In this document: piece by piece, positions 16,764 through 25,592 of the stretch
Layout of the letters: each line of letters opens with the position of its first letter
Numbering within the stretch: position 1 is the stretch's first letter
NCBI RefSeq assembly: GCF_034424525.1
Contig: NZ_CP139979.1
Coordinates: forward strand, 1,364,001-1,428,000
Reading direction: 5' to 3'
Length of the DNA stretch: 64,000 bases
DNA from: Sphingobium yanoikuyae
GTDB lineage: Bacteria > Pseudomonadota > Alphaproteobacteria > Sphingomonadales > Sphingomonadaceae
Notes under the pieces: model-generated
Seen by the model: the letters and a program-made list of their open reading frames with translations, nothing else
Databases searched by the model: none
Told to the model about the DNA's origin: nothing
Made by a program: the position numbers and the translations under genes

Positions 16764-16770
16764 TACGCCT

Positions 16771-16796
16771 GATCCTCCCCTGCAAAGGGGAGGATC
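16771..16796. repeat. Perfect palindrome after fabF
   Basis: GATCCTCCCC (16771-16780) and GGGGAGGATC (16787-16796) form a 10-bp stem with a TGCAAA loop. There is no T-run. It resembles the short CTCCCC palindromes scattered in sphingomonad genomes and may act in mRNA end formation. Confidence 0.65.
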
Positions 16797-16842
16797 ATGT
16801 AAGCCATAGCCGGTTGGGCATTATTTGGGTCGGGCAGTTGGG

Positions 16843-17844
16843 ATGATGGCAAGACGATCCGGCGCAAATCCGGTGCGGCGACTGGGCTGCATCATCCTTC
16901 TGATCGGCCTGGCCGTTGTCGCCTTTGTCGGTTTCCGCTTCGTCCATGGCTGGACCGAGACGGGGCCGGCCACCCAGGATACCAGCATCGTTGTGCCAGA
17001 GGGATCGACCCTGTCCGATGCCGCGGTGCTGCTGAAATCGGCCGGCGCGGTGCGTTCGGCCGATGCCTTCCTGACCCGCGCCAAGGTCTTTGGCGGCGCC
17101 AAGCCGATCAAGGCCGGCGAGTTCGTGGTGCCCAAGGGCGCCAGCAACCGCGAGATATTGTCGATCCTGCAGGGCGGCAAGACGCTGACCCGGCTGGTCA
17201 CCATCCCCGAAGGCATGCCGTCGATCCTGGTGCAGGAACGGCTGATGGCCAATGACGAGCTGACCGGCGATGTCGCGGTGCCGCAGGAAGGCAGCGTGCT
17301 CCCCGACAGCTATGCCTTCGACAAGGGCGAGCCGCGCGCCGCGGTGCTCAAGCGGATGCAGGCGGCGATGGACAAGGCGCTGGCCAAGCTTTGGGCCGAA
17401 CGCGCCCCCAACACGATCGCCAAGTCGCCCCAGGAGGCGATCATCCTCGCCTCAATCGTCGAGAAGGAAACCGCGATTGCCAAGGAGCGGCCGATGGTTG
17501 CCGGCGTCTACAGCAACCGTCTGCGCAAGAACATGATGCTGCAGGCCGACCCGACGATCATCTATCCGATCACCAGGGGCAAGCCCCTCGGCCGCCGGAT
17601 CAAGAAGTCCGAGATCGCCGACGTCAATGATTACAATACCTATGCGATGACCGGCCTGCCCAAGGGGCCGATCGCCAATCCGGGCCGACTGTCGATCCTG
17701 GCGGTGCTGCACCCGGCGGAGACGAATGCGCTCTATTTCGTTGCGGACGGGAAGGGCGGCCATATCTTTGCCGATACCTATCAGCAGCATAATGAGAATG
17801 TGCGCAAATGGTTCGAGATCCGCCGCGCGCGGGGCGAGCTGTAA
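16843..17844 (+). CDS. mltG: Endolytic murein transglycosylase
   Basis: A 333-residue inner-membrane protein with one N-terminal helix (about 14-34), a LysM-like region and a YceG/MltG catalytic domain. Catalytic Glu207 lies in ASIVEKET, and ADPTIIY, YNTY and GLPKGPIANPG are conserved. It cleaves nascent glycan strands to end peptidoglycan polymerisation. It follows fabF, the usual position in proteobacteria near fab genes. The ATG could be 16843 or 16846; both lack a strong SD. Confidence 0.95.
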   Translation: MMARRSGANPVRRLGCIILLIGLAVVAFVGFRFVHGWTETGPATQDTSIVVPEGSTLSDAAVLLKSAGAVRSADAFLTRAKVFGGAKPIKAGEFVVPKGASNREILSILQGGKTLTRLVTIPEGMPSILVQERLMANDELTGDVAVPQEGSVLPDSYAFDKGEPRAAVLKRMQAAMDKALAKLWAERAPNTIAKSPQEAIILASIVEKETAIAKERPMVAGVYSNRLRKNMMLQADPTIIYPITRGKPLGRRIKKSEIADVNDYNTYAMTGLPKGPIANPGRLSILAVLHPAETNALYFVADGKGGHIFADTYQQHNENVRKWFEIRRARGEL

Positions 17845-17877
17845 AGCCCGGCTTGGCCGATATATAGCCGGGCTTGC
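17844..17877 (+). terminator. Hairpin terminator after mltG
   Basis: AAGCCCGGCT (17844-17853) and AGCCGGGCTT (17866-17875) form a perfect 10-bp stem right at the mltG stop. The T-run is very short, so efficiency is uncertain. Confidence 0.65.
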
Positions 17878-17898
17878 CACATGGCCCGGCGCGCGCTA

Positions 17899-18010
17899 GG
17901 GATAGTGCAGCATCAAGAGTTGGGGCGACGCCCAACGCCAACCTGCCGTTCCGGGCAAGGTGGCACTCCCGATCCGGGAGGATGTGGCCGATCCGGCAAC
18001 AAAGCGGACC
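17899..18010 (+). ncRNA. Candidate SAM riboswitch of the SAM-I/SAM-IV superfamily, metA leader
   Basis: The leader folds by hand into a SAM-I/IV-like aptamer. P1 is GGAT (17900-17903) with ATCC (17972-17975). A P2-region stem is GTTGGG/CCCAAC (17919-17924 with 17931-17936). The conserved GCCAACC (17937-17943) leads into P3, 17941-17947 with 17954-17961, with one bulged A. The string AGTGCAGCATCAAG resembles the 5' core of SAM-IV. The P3 loop TCCG (17950-17953) can pair with CGGA at 18005-18008, the kind of pseudoknot known in SAM-IV. A GCCG/CGGC hairpin lies between. Its place before metA fits SAM feedback on methionine synthesis. No covariance search was possible. Confidence 0.62.
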
Positions 18011-18052
18011 TCAGCCACCGATCGTCGCCCCACCAGGAAGGACTGACGAGAC

Positions 18053-18979
18053 GTGCCGATCAAGATTGCCGACGACCTGCCCGCCCGCCGCACGCTGGAA
18101 GCCGAAGGCGTTGCCGTGATGGGCGAGGCGGACGCGGTGCGGCAGGATATCCGCCCGCTGCGGATCGCGCTGCTGAACCTGATGCCCAACAAGATCGATA
18201 CCGAGACGCAGCTCGCCCGGCTGCTCGGCGCCTCGCCGTTGCAGGTGGAACTGACGCTGGTGCGGATCAGCGACCATGTGTCGCGCAACACCTCCGCCGA
18301 TCATATGCAGTCCTTCTATCGCGCCTGGACCGATGTGCGCGACGAGCGGTTCGATGGCTTCCTGATCACCGGCGCGCCGGTCGAGCATCTGCCGTTCGAG
18401 GAGGTGAGCTACTGGCAGGAACTGCGCGCGATCTTCGACTGGACCCAGACCCATGTGCATCGTTCGCTCAGCATCTGCTGGGCGGCGCAGGCGGCGCTCC
18501 ATCATTTCCACGGGGTCGAGAAGCACGCGCTGGAGCGCAAGGCGTTCGGCGTGTTCCGCCATCGCAACCATGCTCCGGCCTCGCCCTATCTGCGGGGTTT
18601 TTCGGACGATTTCTCGATCCCCGTGTCGCGCTGGTCGGAAGTGCGGCGGGAGTCGCTGCCGGTCGATCGCGGGCTGCAACTGCTGGCGGATAGCGCGGAG
18701 ACCGGGCCCTGCCTGGTCCATGATCCGCGCCATGGCTTCCTGCACATGTTCAACCATGTCGAATATGACACGCGCACGCTGGGTGACGAATATGCGCGCG
18801 ACGGCGGCCGCCAGATGCCGGCCCATTATTTCCCCGACGACGACCCGACCCGGCCGCCGGAAAATCGCTGGCGCAGCCATGCCCATCTGTTGTTCGGCAA
18901 CTGGATCAACGACCTCTACCAGACCGCGCCGTTCGACGTGGACATGATCGGCCAGGAGATATTGCAGAGCGCGGCCTGA
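18053..18979 (+). CDS. metA: Homoserine O-acyltransferase, MetA family (acetyl-CoA predicted)
   Basis: A 308-residue enzyme activating homoserine for methionine synthesis. Cys142 (SICWAAQ), His235 and Glu237 (FNHVEYD) fall at the exact positions of the catalytic triad in E. coli MetA. Residue 111 is Glu ([12 protein letters not shown]). In this family Glu111 was linked to acetyl-CoA use and Gly111 to succinyl-CoA use, so the product is predicted to be O-acetylhomoserine despite the usual succinyltransferase label. The start is GTG at 18053 with AGGAAGGA at 18035-18042, downstream of the riboswitch candidate. Confidence 0.95.
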   Translation: MPIKIADDLPARRTLEAEGVAVMGEADAVRQDIRPLRIALLNLMPNKIDTETQLARLLGASPLQVELTLVRISDHVSRNTSADHMQSFYRAWTDVRDERFDGFLITGAPVEHLPFEEVSYWQELRAIFDWTQTHVHRSLSICWAAQAALHHFHGVEKHALERKAFGVFRHRNHAPASPYLRGFSDDFSIPVSRWSEVRRESLPVDRGLQLLADSAETGPCLVHDPRHGFLHMFNHVEYDTRTLGDEYARDGGRQMPAHYFPDDDPTRPPENRWRSHAHLLFGNWINDLYQTAPFDVDMIGQEILQSAA

Positions 18980-18989
18980 TCGGCGCCGA

Positions 18990-19409
18990 TCAGCGCAGCA
19001 GACCCTTGGTCGCCTGACTGCGGGCGTAGAGCCACTGGCCGATGCCGATCAGGATGATGACGGCCGGGAAGATCGCCGCGCCCGCGCCCTTCACCGCCAG
19101 CAGGTCGGTGCCAAGGAACGTGTGTCCGAACTGGACGATCACCGCGAGCAGCGAGAGCAGGAACAGCGGCACCGCGACGCGGCGGCGCAGCAGCAGCGCG
19201 ATCGCGCCCAGCGTGCCGGCGCCCACAGCCACCGCATAGACGGCCCAGGCCCAGCCGGGCATCTGGGCGAAGGCGCGGGCGGTGTCGGGATCGGTTCTGG
19301 CGAGTTCGCCAAGATCGGCGCCATATTGCATGACGAAGGCGGCGACGCCCATCAGGTTCCATAGCAGCAGGATGACGGCGATGATGACGAAGGATGCCGG
19401 TGCGCGCAT
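18990..19409 (-). CDS. Four-helix membrane protein of unknown function
   Basis: A 139-residue protein with four predicted membrane helices (FVIIAVILLLWNLMGVAAFV first). It contains a short loop, DLGELARTDPDTARAFAQMP, that recurs in small proteobacterial sugar-transporter-like or DUF membrane proteins. No catalytic motif is seen. The ATG at 19409 has AGGGGAAG upstream. It converges with metA. Confidence 0.7.
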   Translation of the reverse strand: MRAPASFVIIAVILLLWNLMGVAAFVMQYGADLGELARTDPDTARAFAQMPGWAWAVYAVAVGAGTLGAIALLLRRRVAVPLFLLSLLAVIVQFGHTFLGTDLLAVKGAGAAIFPAVIILIGIGQWLYARSQATKGLLR

Positions 19410-19516
19410 GATGCTTCCCCTCCTGGTCCGCGCCTGCTTGCCGGGCGCGGCATCTGTCATCATATAGCCTGTCCCGGCCGGGCGAAAGTCCGCCATCGCG
19501 TTGCAGGGAGGCGGTC

Positions 19517-20020
19517 CTGGCTGATCCGATCATCGTCACCGCGCTGCTGGGCGCTGCCGATTTCGCCTGGGCGGATGGCTTGCGCCGTGCGCATTTTCCG
19601 CCCGAACGCAATCAGGTGCCGGCGCATGTCACCCTGTTCCATCATCTGCCGCCTTCGCTGCTGCCGGAACTCAGGACGCGGATGAAGCAGATATGCGCCG
19701 GCCCGGCGCCACGGGCGCGGCTGGGCGATGTGCTGCTATTCGGGCTGGGGGTCGCCTATCGCATCGACAGTCCCGATCTGGCGACGTTGCGTGGCGAATT
19801 GGCGGACGCCTTCACCGGGCTGCTGACGCCGCAGGACCAGGCCGGCTTTCGCCCGCATCTGACCGTGCAGAACAAGGAGGAGCCCAGGGTCGCGCGGGCG
19901 CTGGCCGACCGATTGCGCGCCGATTTCCATCCCCGCCCGATCGCAATCGCGGGCCTGGCCGCCTGGCACTATCGCGGCGGACCATGGGAACTGGCAAGCG
20001 AGACCCGGTTTCGGGGGTAG
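19517..20020 (+). CDS. 2'-5' RNA ligase/phosphoesterase-superfamily protein, probable CTG start
   Basis: A protein with the two HxT motifs of the 2H phosphoesterase fold: HVT (His37) and HLT (His114, in FRPHLTVQNK). The family acts on 2',3'-cyclic or 2'-5' RNA linkages; the in vivo substrate is unknown. Homology clearly starts upstream of any ATG/GTG/TTG: the reading LADPIIVTALLGAADFAWAD belongs to the domain. A strong GGGAGG at 19506-19511 is 5 nt from a CTG at 19517, so I take CTG as the start (167 residues). The nearest conventional start, TTG at 19580, would cut off the first strand. Confidence 0.75.
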   Translation: MADPIIVTALLGAADFAWADGLRRAHFPPERNQVPAHVTLFHHLPPSLLPELRTRMKQICAGPAPRARLGDVLLFGLGVAYRIDSPDLATLRGELADAFTGLLTPQDQAGFRPHLTVQNKEEPRVARALADRLRADFHPRPIAIAGLAAWHYRGGPWELASETRFRG

Positions 20021-20047
20021 CGACGGCAGAATGGGGACGACAGATAG

Positions 20048-20166
20048 CCCCTCCCTTTCAGGGAGGGGTTGGGGTGGGTGGCGAGCGCAGCGAGCTTCTG
20101 CCCGATCGACCGTAGGCCGCCGCTATACGGCGCACCCACCCCCGGCCCCTCCCTGAAAGGGAGGGG
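20048..20166. repeat. Large inverted repeat with nested hairpins
   Basis: Arms at about 20048-20080 and 20133-20166 are near-perfect inverted copies (CCCCTCCCT... against ...AGGGAGGGG, each followed or preceded by a GGGTGGGT/ACCCACCC part). Each arm is also a palindrome itself. The centre holds a GC-rich spacer. This is the style of REP-like mobile palindromes common in sphingomonads. It lies between two plus-strand genes. Confidence 0.8.
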
Positions 20167-20223
20167 AGTGGGCAACGTCAGATTCTGCTCGCATCGCGCC
20201 CGTTTGCCGGTCATTCTGGCCTC

Positions 20224-20865
20224 ATGAACAAGGGCGTATTAGCTCAAGCGACGGTCCGCGCCAGCGAGGCGCTGGATGCCGTCTATCGTGCTTTCGAGAT
20301 GCCGGCGCCGTCGAGGATCGAAGGCTGCCCTTGCTGTATCGATACGCGTGGCACAGATGTCTTGCTCGCTACCCCATTGCGTGAAATCAGCGGCATGGCT
20401 CTCTGGCGCTATGTTTCGGGTGCGTTCCTGACGGTTGGTGACGAGCAGGACTTTCGCTATCTGCTGCCGCGCATTCTGGACGTGTCAGTGTCTGATCCAG
20501 CGAATGCCAACAATCCCGAGATCGTGCTGGGCAAGCTGTCGCTCGCGGGATGGGACTCCTGGCCACCGCATGAAAAAGCTGTGATCGAAATGTTCGTCGG
20601 AGCGTGGTTTGAACTGGCGCTGGCGAGCGATCTTGCAGAAGCAGATGAAGGTTGGATCGGTTGGGATGCCGAGAGCGTTCTCTGTGGCGCGGCGCGAGCC
20701 GGGGTGCAGCTAGACCGCTGGCTGCTGCGATTGGCTGCGCCAGACGCCGCGCCGGTTCTTGCTAACATTCGTGATAGGTTCCCACGCAAGCCATCGGGTT
20801 TTTGGGAAGATGTTCCCTGCGCCTTTCATGCGGTGCGAGTATTTTTGGATCAAGGACGAGCCTAG
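20224..20865 (+). CDS. Hypothetical protein with N-terminal Cys cluster
   Basis: A 213-residue soluble protein with no signal peptide. Near residue 34 it has EGCPCCID, a possible metal or redox site, followed by an alpha/beta region rich in Trp and acidic residues. I do not recognise the family. Its base composition is more AT-rich than the flanking genes (33 of 60 GC in 20581-20640), hinting at transfer. The start is ATG at 20224 without a strong SD. It stands alone after the large inverted repeat. Confidence 0.6.
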   Translation: MNKGVLAQATVRASEALDAVYRAFEMPAPSRIEGCPCCIDTRGTDVLLATPLREISGMALWRYVSGAFLTVGDEQDFRYLLPRILDVSVSDPANANNPEIVLGKLSLAGWDSWPPHEKAVIEMFVGAWFELALASDLAEADEGWIGWDAESVLCGAARAGVQLDRWLLRLAAPDAAPVLANIRDRFPRKPSGFWEDVPCAFHAVRVFLDQGRA

Positions 20866-21263
20866 ATCAGCATTCGTCCGATCGGGTTATCCGACTTTCG
20901 ACTTGCCGCTCAAAGGAGCGACGGGTTCAGAAAAAAGGAGATTCCGATTATCGAGCGCGTTAAGCGGCCGGTTTCCCGCTTGCCTTTCCTACTCGGCATT
21001 TTTCTGGTCCACCCTGTGGGATGGAATTGGCCTCTCCCATCGCCCCCATATGGACCTTGCCGCAGCGCCCTGCCGCGACAAGCCCGTCGCGTCATGGTCG
21101 CCTGATCGTCGCTTCGCTGGCGCGTCGGTGTCGCTTCACAGGCGCGCGATTGTCGCGCCGCCGCCGCTTTCCGATGACCCTATGCCGGGAAAATGGCGCA
21201 AAACGGGGCGACGACACTGTGAACTTCGTAGGAAAATCCGATTGTCGCGTCGTCGCCGACCGA
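20866..21263. other. 398-bp gap with no gene seen
   Basis: This interval between the hypothetical gene and the stop of the converging flavoprotein gene has no open frame with a plausible start, SD and coding character, and no clear terminator. It has AT-rich and GC-rich patches, possibly the residue of a lost gene. Confidence 0.5.
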
Positions 21264-22490
21264 TCAGGCGAGGCCCACTTCCTTGAGCGGAATGCCGGCA
21301 TCGGCCAGTTGCGCCGGGTCGAGATGCGCGCCCGACAGCACATGGGCGCGGCCCTGGACATAGTCCTTGACCGCATTGACGCAGTCGAGCGCGATCAGCT
21401 TGCCGCCCTTCAGATAGACGACCGAGAAGCTGCGGGTGGCTGGATCGCCGCGCAGCACGGTCTGGTCGAAGCCGGTCGAGAGGCCCACCGTCTGGAGCTT
21501 GAGATCATATTGGTTCGACCAGAACCAGGGGACGGCGTCATAGGCCTCTTCCTTGCCGAGGATGTGGGCCACGGCGGTCTTGGCCTGGTCATTGGCGTTC
21601 TGGACGGATTCGAGGCGCATCTGCGCGCCGCCGGCAAAGCGGTTGGCGTGCGATGCGCAATCGCCCACGGCATAGATGTCGGGCAGCGAGGTGCGGCAAT
21701 ATTCGTCGACATCGACGCCATTGCCGCCGGCCGCGCCGGCCGCGATCAGCGGGCCGGTTTCGGGCACGATGCCGATGCCCACGATCACCATGTCGGTTGC
21801 GATCCGCTCGCCATCCTGCATCAGCACTGCCGTCGCCCGGCCATCCTCGACCGCGATACAGTCCATCTTCGCGCCGGTGCGCAGGTCGACGCCATGGGCG
21901 CGATGCTCCGCCTCATAGAAGCGCGAGAGATCCTCACCCGCGACGCGGGCCAGCACCCGATCGAGCGCTTCGAGCAGCACCACGGTCTTGCCGAACTTGG
22001 AAAGGACGGCGGCCGCCTCCAGCCCGATATAGCCGCCGCCGATGATGGTGACATGGTTCACGCTGTCGATCTTCGCCATCATCGCGTCGACATCGTCGCG
22101 GCGGCGCACGGCATGGACATTGGCGGCTTCGGCGCCGCTGCAGGTGAGCATCCGGGGGCTGCCGCCGGTACACCAGATCAGCTTGTCATAGCCGATTTCC
22201 TCGTCGCCGACGGTGACGAACTTGCCGACCGGATCGACGCTCCTGACCCGCTTGCCCAGAAACATGTCGATCTTGCGCTCGTCCCAGAAGGCGGCGGGGC
22301 GGATCAGGATGCGGTCGAAGCTCTTGTCGCCGGCGAAATATTCCTTGGACAAAGGCGGGCGCTCATAGGGCGGATCCTTCTCGTCTCCGATCATGCCGAC
22401 CGAGCCTTCGAAACCGTGTTGCCGCAGCGAGATAGCCGCCTGCGCGCCGGCATGGCCGGCCCCCACGATCAGAACGTCATAATAGCTCAT
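21264..22490 (-). CDS. Ferredoxin/rubredoxin reductase-like FAD-dependent oxidoreductase
   Basis: A 408-residue flavoprotein with two Rossmann domains: the FAD motif GAGHAG (10-15), the NAD motif [12 protein letters not shown], the ATG-like second FAD motif [13 protein letters not shown], and a C-terminal interface domain. It resembles reductases that pass electrons from NAD(P)H to ferredoxin or rubredoxin partners of P450s and oxygenases. No ferredoxin or oxygenase lies nearby, so the partner is unknown. I prefer the ATG at 22490; an ATG at 22502 sits directly on the SD-like AGAGG. Confidence 0.9.
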   Translation of the reverse strand: MSYYDVLIVGAGHAGAQAAISLRQHGFEGSVGMIGDEKDPPYERPPLSKEYFAGDKSFDRILIRPAAFWDERKIDMFLGKRVRSVDPVGKFVTVGDEEIGYDKLIWCTGGSPRMLTCSGAEAANVHAVRRRDDVDAMMAKIDSVNHVTIIGGGYIGLEAAAVLSKFGKTVVLLEALDRVLARVAGEDLSRFYEAEHRAHGVDLRTGAKMDCIAVEDGRATAVLMQDGERIATDMVIVGIGIVPETGPLIAAGAAGGNGVDVDEYCRTSLPDIYAVGDCASHANRFAGGAQMRLESVQNANDQAKTAVAHILGKEEAYDAVPWFWSNQYDLKLQTVGLSTGFDQTVLRGDPATRSFSVVYLKGGKLIALDCVNAVKDYVQGRAHVLSGAHLDPAQLADAGIPLKEVGLA

Positions 22491-22565
22491 CCGCCCGCTC
22501 ATCCTCTTTTATCCGGGGCTTTGCTTGGCGGCATTTGGCGGTGCTGGCAAGCGCCGATGTGGCGG

Positions 22566-22586
22566 GGCGGGCAAGCGATGCCCGCC
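22566..22586. terminator. Possible hairpin after the MreB-like gene
   Basis: GGCGGGCA (22566-22573) pairs with TGCCCGCC (22579-22586). It lies 28 nt behind the stop of the minus-strand mreB-like gene and before the flavoprotein gene. No T-run follows, so this is tentative. Confidence 0.35.
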
Positions 22587-22613
22587 AACCATCGTCGGGG
22601 CGGTGCGCGCCGG

Positions 22614-23714
<1,101 letters not shown>

Positions 23715-23795
23715 TCAGAAGGGCGCTGCGCCAGTCCGTCCGTTTCCCGCGTCTGGCCGAGGGTGAAGGGACGGAAAAGCACGGTAAAGGGCGGT

Positions 23796-24839
23796 TCAGG
23801 CGGTCTTGCGGATCAGGCGGCGACCCAGCAGCACGCCGGCAATGCCGAGCAGGAACAGGGTCCAGCCCGGCGCTTCGGGCACCGGCGTGCCGCCCGAGCT
23901 GTTGCCGGTCGGCGGATCGATCGGTGGGGTATAGCCGCCAGTATAGGTGCCCAGATGCATCTCGCCATTCTGGGTCAGGTTGCCGAACACGGCCGATCCC
24001 TGAATGTAATTGGCGGTGGTCGCATCGGCCCAGGGCGCCAGCAGCGATCCGCCCCAGCTGTTGGTGAGGTCGAGCGACTGGGCGTCGCCGAAATTCCAGA
24101 TCACATGTTCGCCCAGATTGGCGGTACCGCCCAGGAAATTGTCGTTGAGGCTGACCGCGCTGCCGCTGACATTGACGATCGCGGTGTCGGCGCCGTTCAG
24201 GTTGAAGGCGATCTCGCCCACCTTGTCGAGGTCGGCGGCGCTGATCGAGAAGACGGCCAGGCCGTTGGCGTCGGGGCTGGCGTTGAAGGTGGCGCGATTG
24301 CCGCTGATCACCATGTCGCTGTTGGCGGCCAGGCCCGACAGGTTGGTCGACAATTGTTTCATGCTGCCGGCCAGCACCGTGCCCTGCGTCGCCAGGCTGG
24401 ATGCGAAGCCGGGGTCCGACGTGGCCAGTCCGGACTGGACGCTGTTCTGGTTGATATTGGTGTTGCTGATGGTGCCGCCGACCTTCACCGTCTGGGCCGC
24501 GCCATTGAGGTTGAAGCCGCTTTCGACATTGCCGCCGACCAGCGCGCCCGACCCGTTGTTCAAATTCTTGATGCCGCCGGTGACATTGCCGACCACGGTG
24601 AGGCCCGCCTGGCCGGTCGTGGAGGTGGCGGGGGTGCTGATCTGGTAGCTGGAGGAGGTGCCGGTGAGGTCGCCGCCAACGAAGGTGCGGCCCTCCACTT
24701 CGGAAGAGGAACTGAGGTCGCCCAGGACGATCAGATTCCATTCGCGCAGCGCGTCGGTGCCGGTGACGGGGGAGGCATGAGCGGGGGCGGCAGCCAGCAG
24801 CGCCAGCGACGCCGAAATCATGAAACCGGTCTTTTTCAT
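23796..24839 (-). CDS. Choice-of-anchor A family protein with PEP-CTERM sorting signal
   Basis: A 347-residue exported protein. It has a signal peptide (from MKKTGFMISASLALLAAAPA, AHA cleavage) and a Ser/Thr/Asn/Gly-rich beta-type repeat domain with repeated VGGNV/VGGDL-like units (choice-of-anchor A). The C-terminus has VPEAPGW, then a hydrophobic helix and a basic end (GRRLIRK). This is the tripartite PEP-CTERM signal recognised by exosortases, here as PEAP. The protein should be cut and anchored or released at the cell surface. The XrtA locus at 53-64 kb is the likely processing system. Confidence 0.88.
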   Translation of the reverse strand: MKKTGFMISASLALLAAAPAHASPVTGTDALREWNLIVLGDLSSSSEVEGRTFVGGDLTGTSSSYQISTPATSTTGQAGLTVVGNVTGGIKNLNNGSGALVGGNVESGFNLNGAAQTVKVGGTISNTNINQNSVQSGLATSDPGFASSLATQGTVLAGSMKQLSTNLSGLAANSDMVISGNRATFNASPDANGLAVFSISAADLDKVGEIAFNLNGADTAIVNVSGSAVSLNDNFLGGTANLGEHVIWNFGDAQSLDLTNSWGGSLLAPWADATTANYIQGSAVFGNLTQNGEMHLGTYTGGYTPPIDPPTGNSSGGTPVPEAPGWTLFLLGIAGVLLGRRLIRKTA

Positions 24840-25060
24840 AATAGATAACGCCAAGTCTTCGCATGTCGTCACAATGGATCGCGTGACGCGTGGCGAAGTC
24901 CCCCCTTCCGCTCTCTGGATTGTCGGCCCCGACTCCGGCGCCGGAGCGCCAAGGACAGGGTGGGCGCGCCATAGTCCTGTCGGACCGGCGCGGCAATATT
25001 TTATTAACTATTGCACGAAGAGCGTGGCGGCTCGTCTTGCCGAGGGAGGCCGCAGACTTT

Positions 25061-25450
25061 TCAGGCGAGGGTCAGGTAAAGTTCCGCCTCGATCAGCCAC
25101 TCGCTGTCAAGCTGCCGCCATTTGGCGGTGTAGGCGCCCGAGGCGATGAGGATGCCGGACGCGGCGGCGACGCCCTGCCACTGGCCATGTTCGAAAGCGA
25201 TCGGTTCGACGGGCGAGACCAGGATCGTGTCGGGCGTGCGGGTGTAGATGCTGCGATCGGGCGCGGCAAATTCGCGCTTCCAGGCCATCAGCTGCGCCTT
25301 GCGCCCGGCGATGACGCCGCTGTCGGTGCCGGTCACCATCACGACATCCTGTGCCAGGATCGGGCCGATGGCGGCAAGGTCGGCATCGGCGAGCGCCCGG
25401 TTGAAGCTGGCGCGGCGCAGGCGGATGGCAAGATCGGCGGTGGCGGTCAT
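25061..25450 (-). CDS. SnoaL/DUF4440-type NTF2-fold protein
   Basis: A 129-residue small protein with the cone-shaped NTF2-like fold pattern: LRRASFNRALADADLAAIGPIL, then DVVMVTGTDSGVIAGRKAQL and the C-terminal WLIEAELYLTLA. Such proteins are often small isomerases, cyclases or ligand binders. I see no decisive catalytic pair. The ATG at 25450 has AAGGGAAG upstream. It precedes the PEP-CTERM gene on the same strand but with a 221-bp gap, so it is probably separate. Confidence 0.75.
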   Translation of the reverse strand: MTATADLAIRLRRASFNRALADADLAAIGPILAQDVVMVTGTDSGVIAGRKAQLMAWKREFAAPDRSIYTRTPDTILVSPVEPIAFEHGQWQGVAAASGILIASGAYTAKWRQLDSEWLIEAELYLTLA

Positions 25451-25497
25451 GGCGCTTCCCTTAGCAGGCGATGCTGCCATCGCCATGCCCGTCCAGC

Positions 25498-25534
25498 AAA
25501 AAAAAAGAACGCCCGCAGCGGGCTGCGGGCGTTC
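25498..25534 (-). terminator. Strong intrinsic terminator of the siderophore receptor gene
   Basis: A perfect 12-bp stem (25507-25518 with 25523-25534) with a CGGG loop is followed on the minus strand by nine T. It lies 59 nt after the receptor stop. Confidence 0.95.
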
Positions 25535-25592
25535 CGTTCGCCAGACCGGGCCATGTCGAGGAGGGCATGGCCGGCCCGGCGGGGAGAGGGGG

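Noticed and set aside
17899..18010. SAM-II or cobalamin riboswitch in the metA leader
   Set aside because: The SAM-II compact pseudoknot and the cobalamin B12-box are not seen; the SAM-I/IV-like stems fit better.
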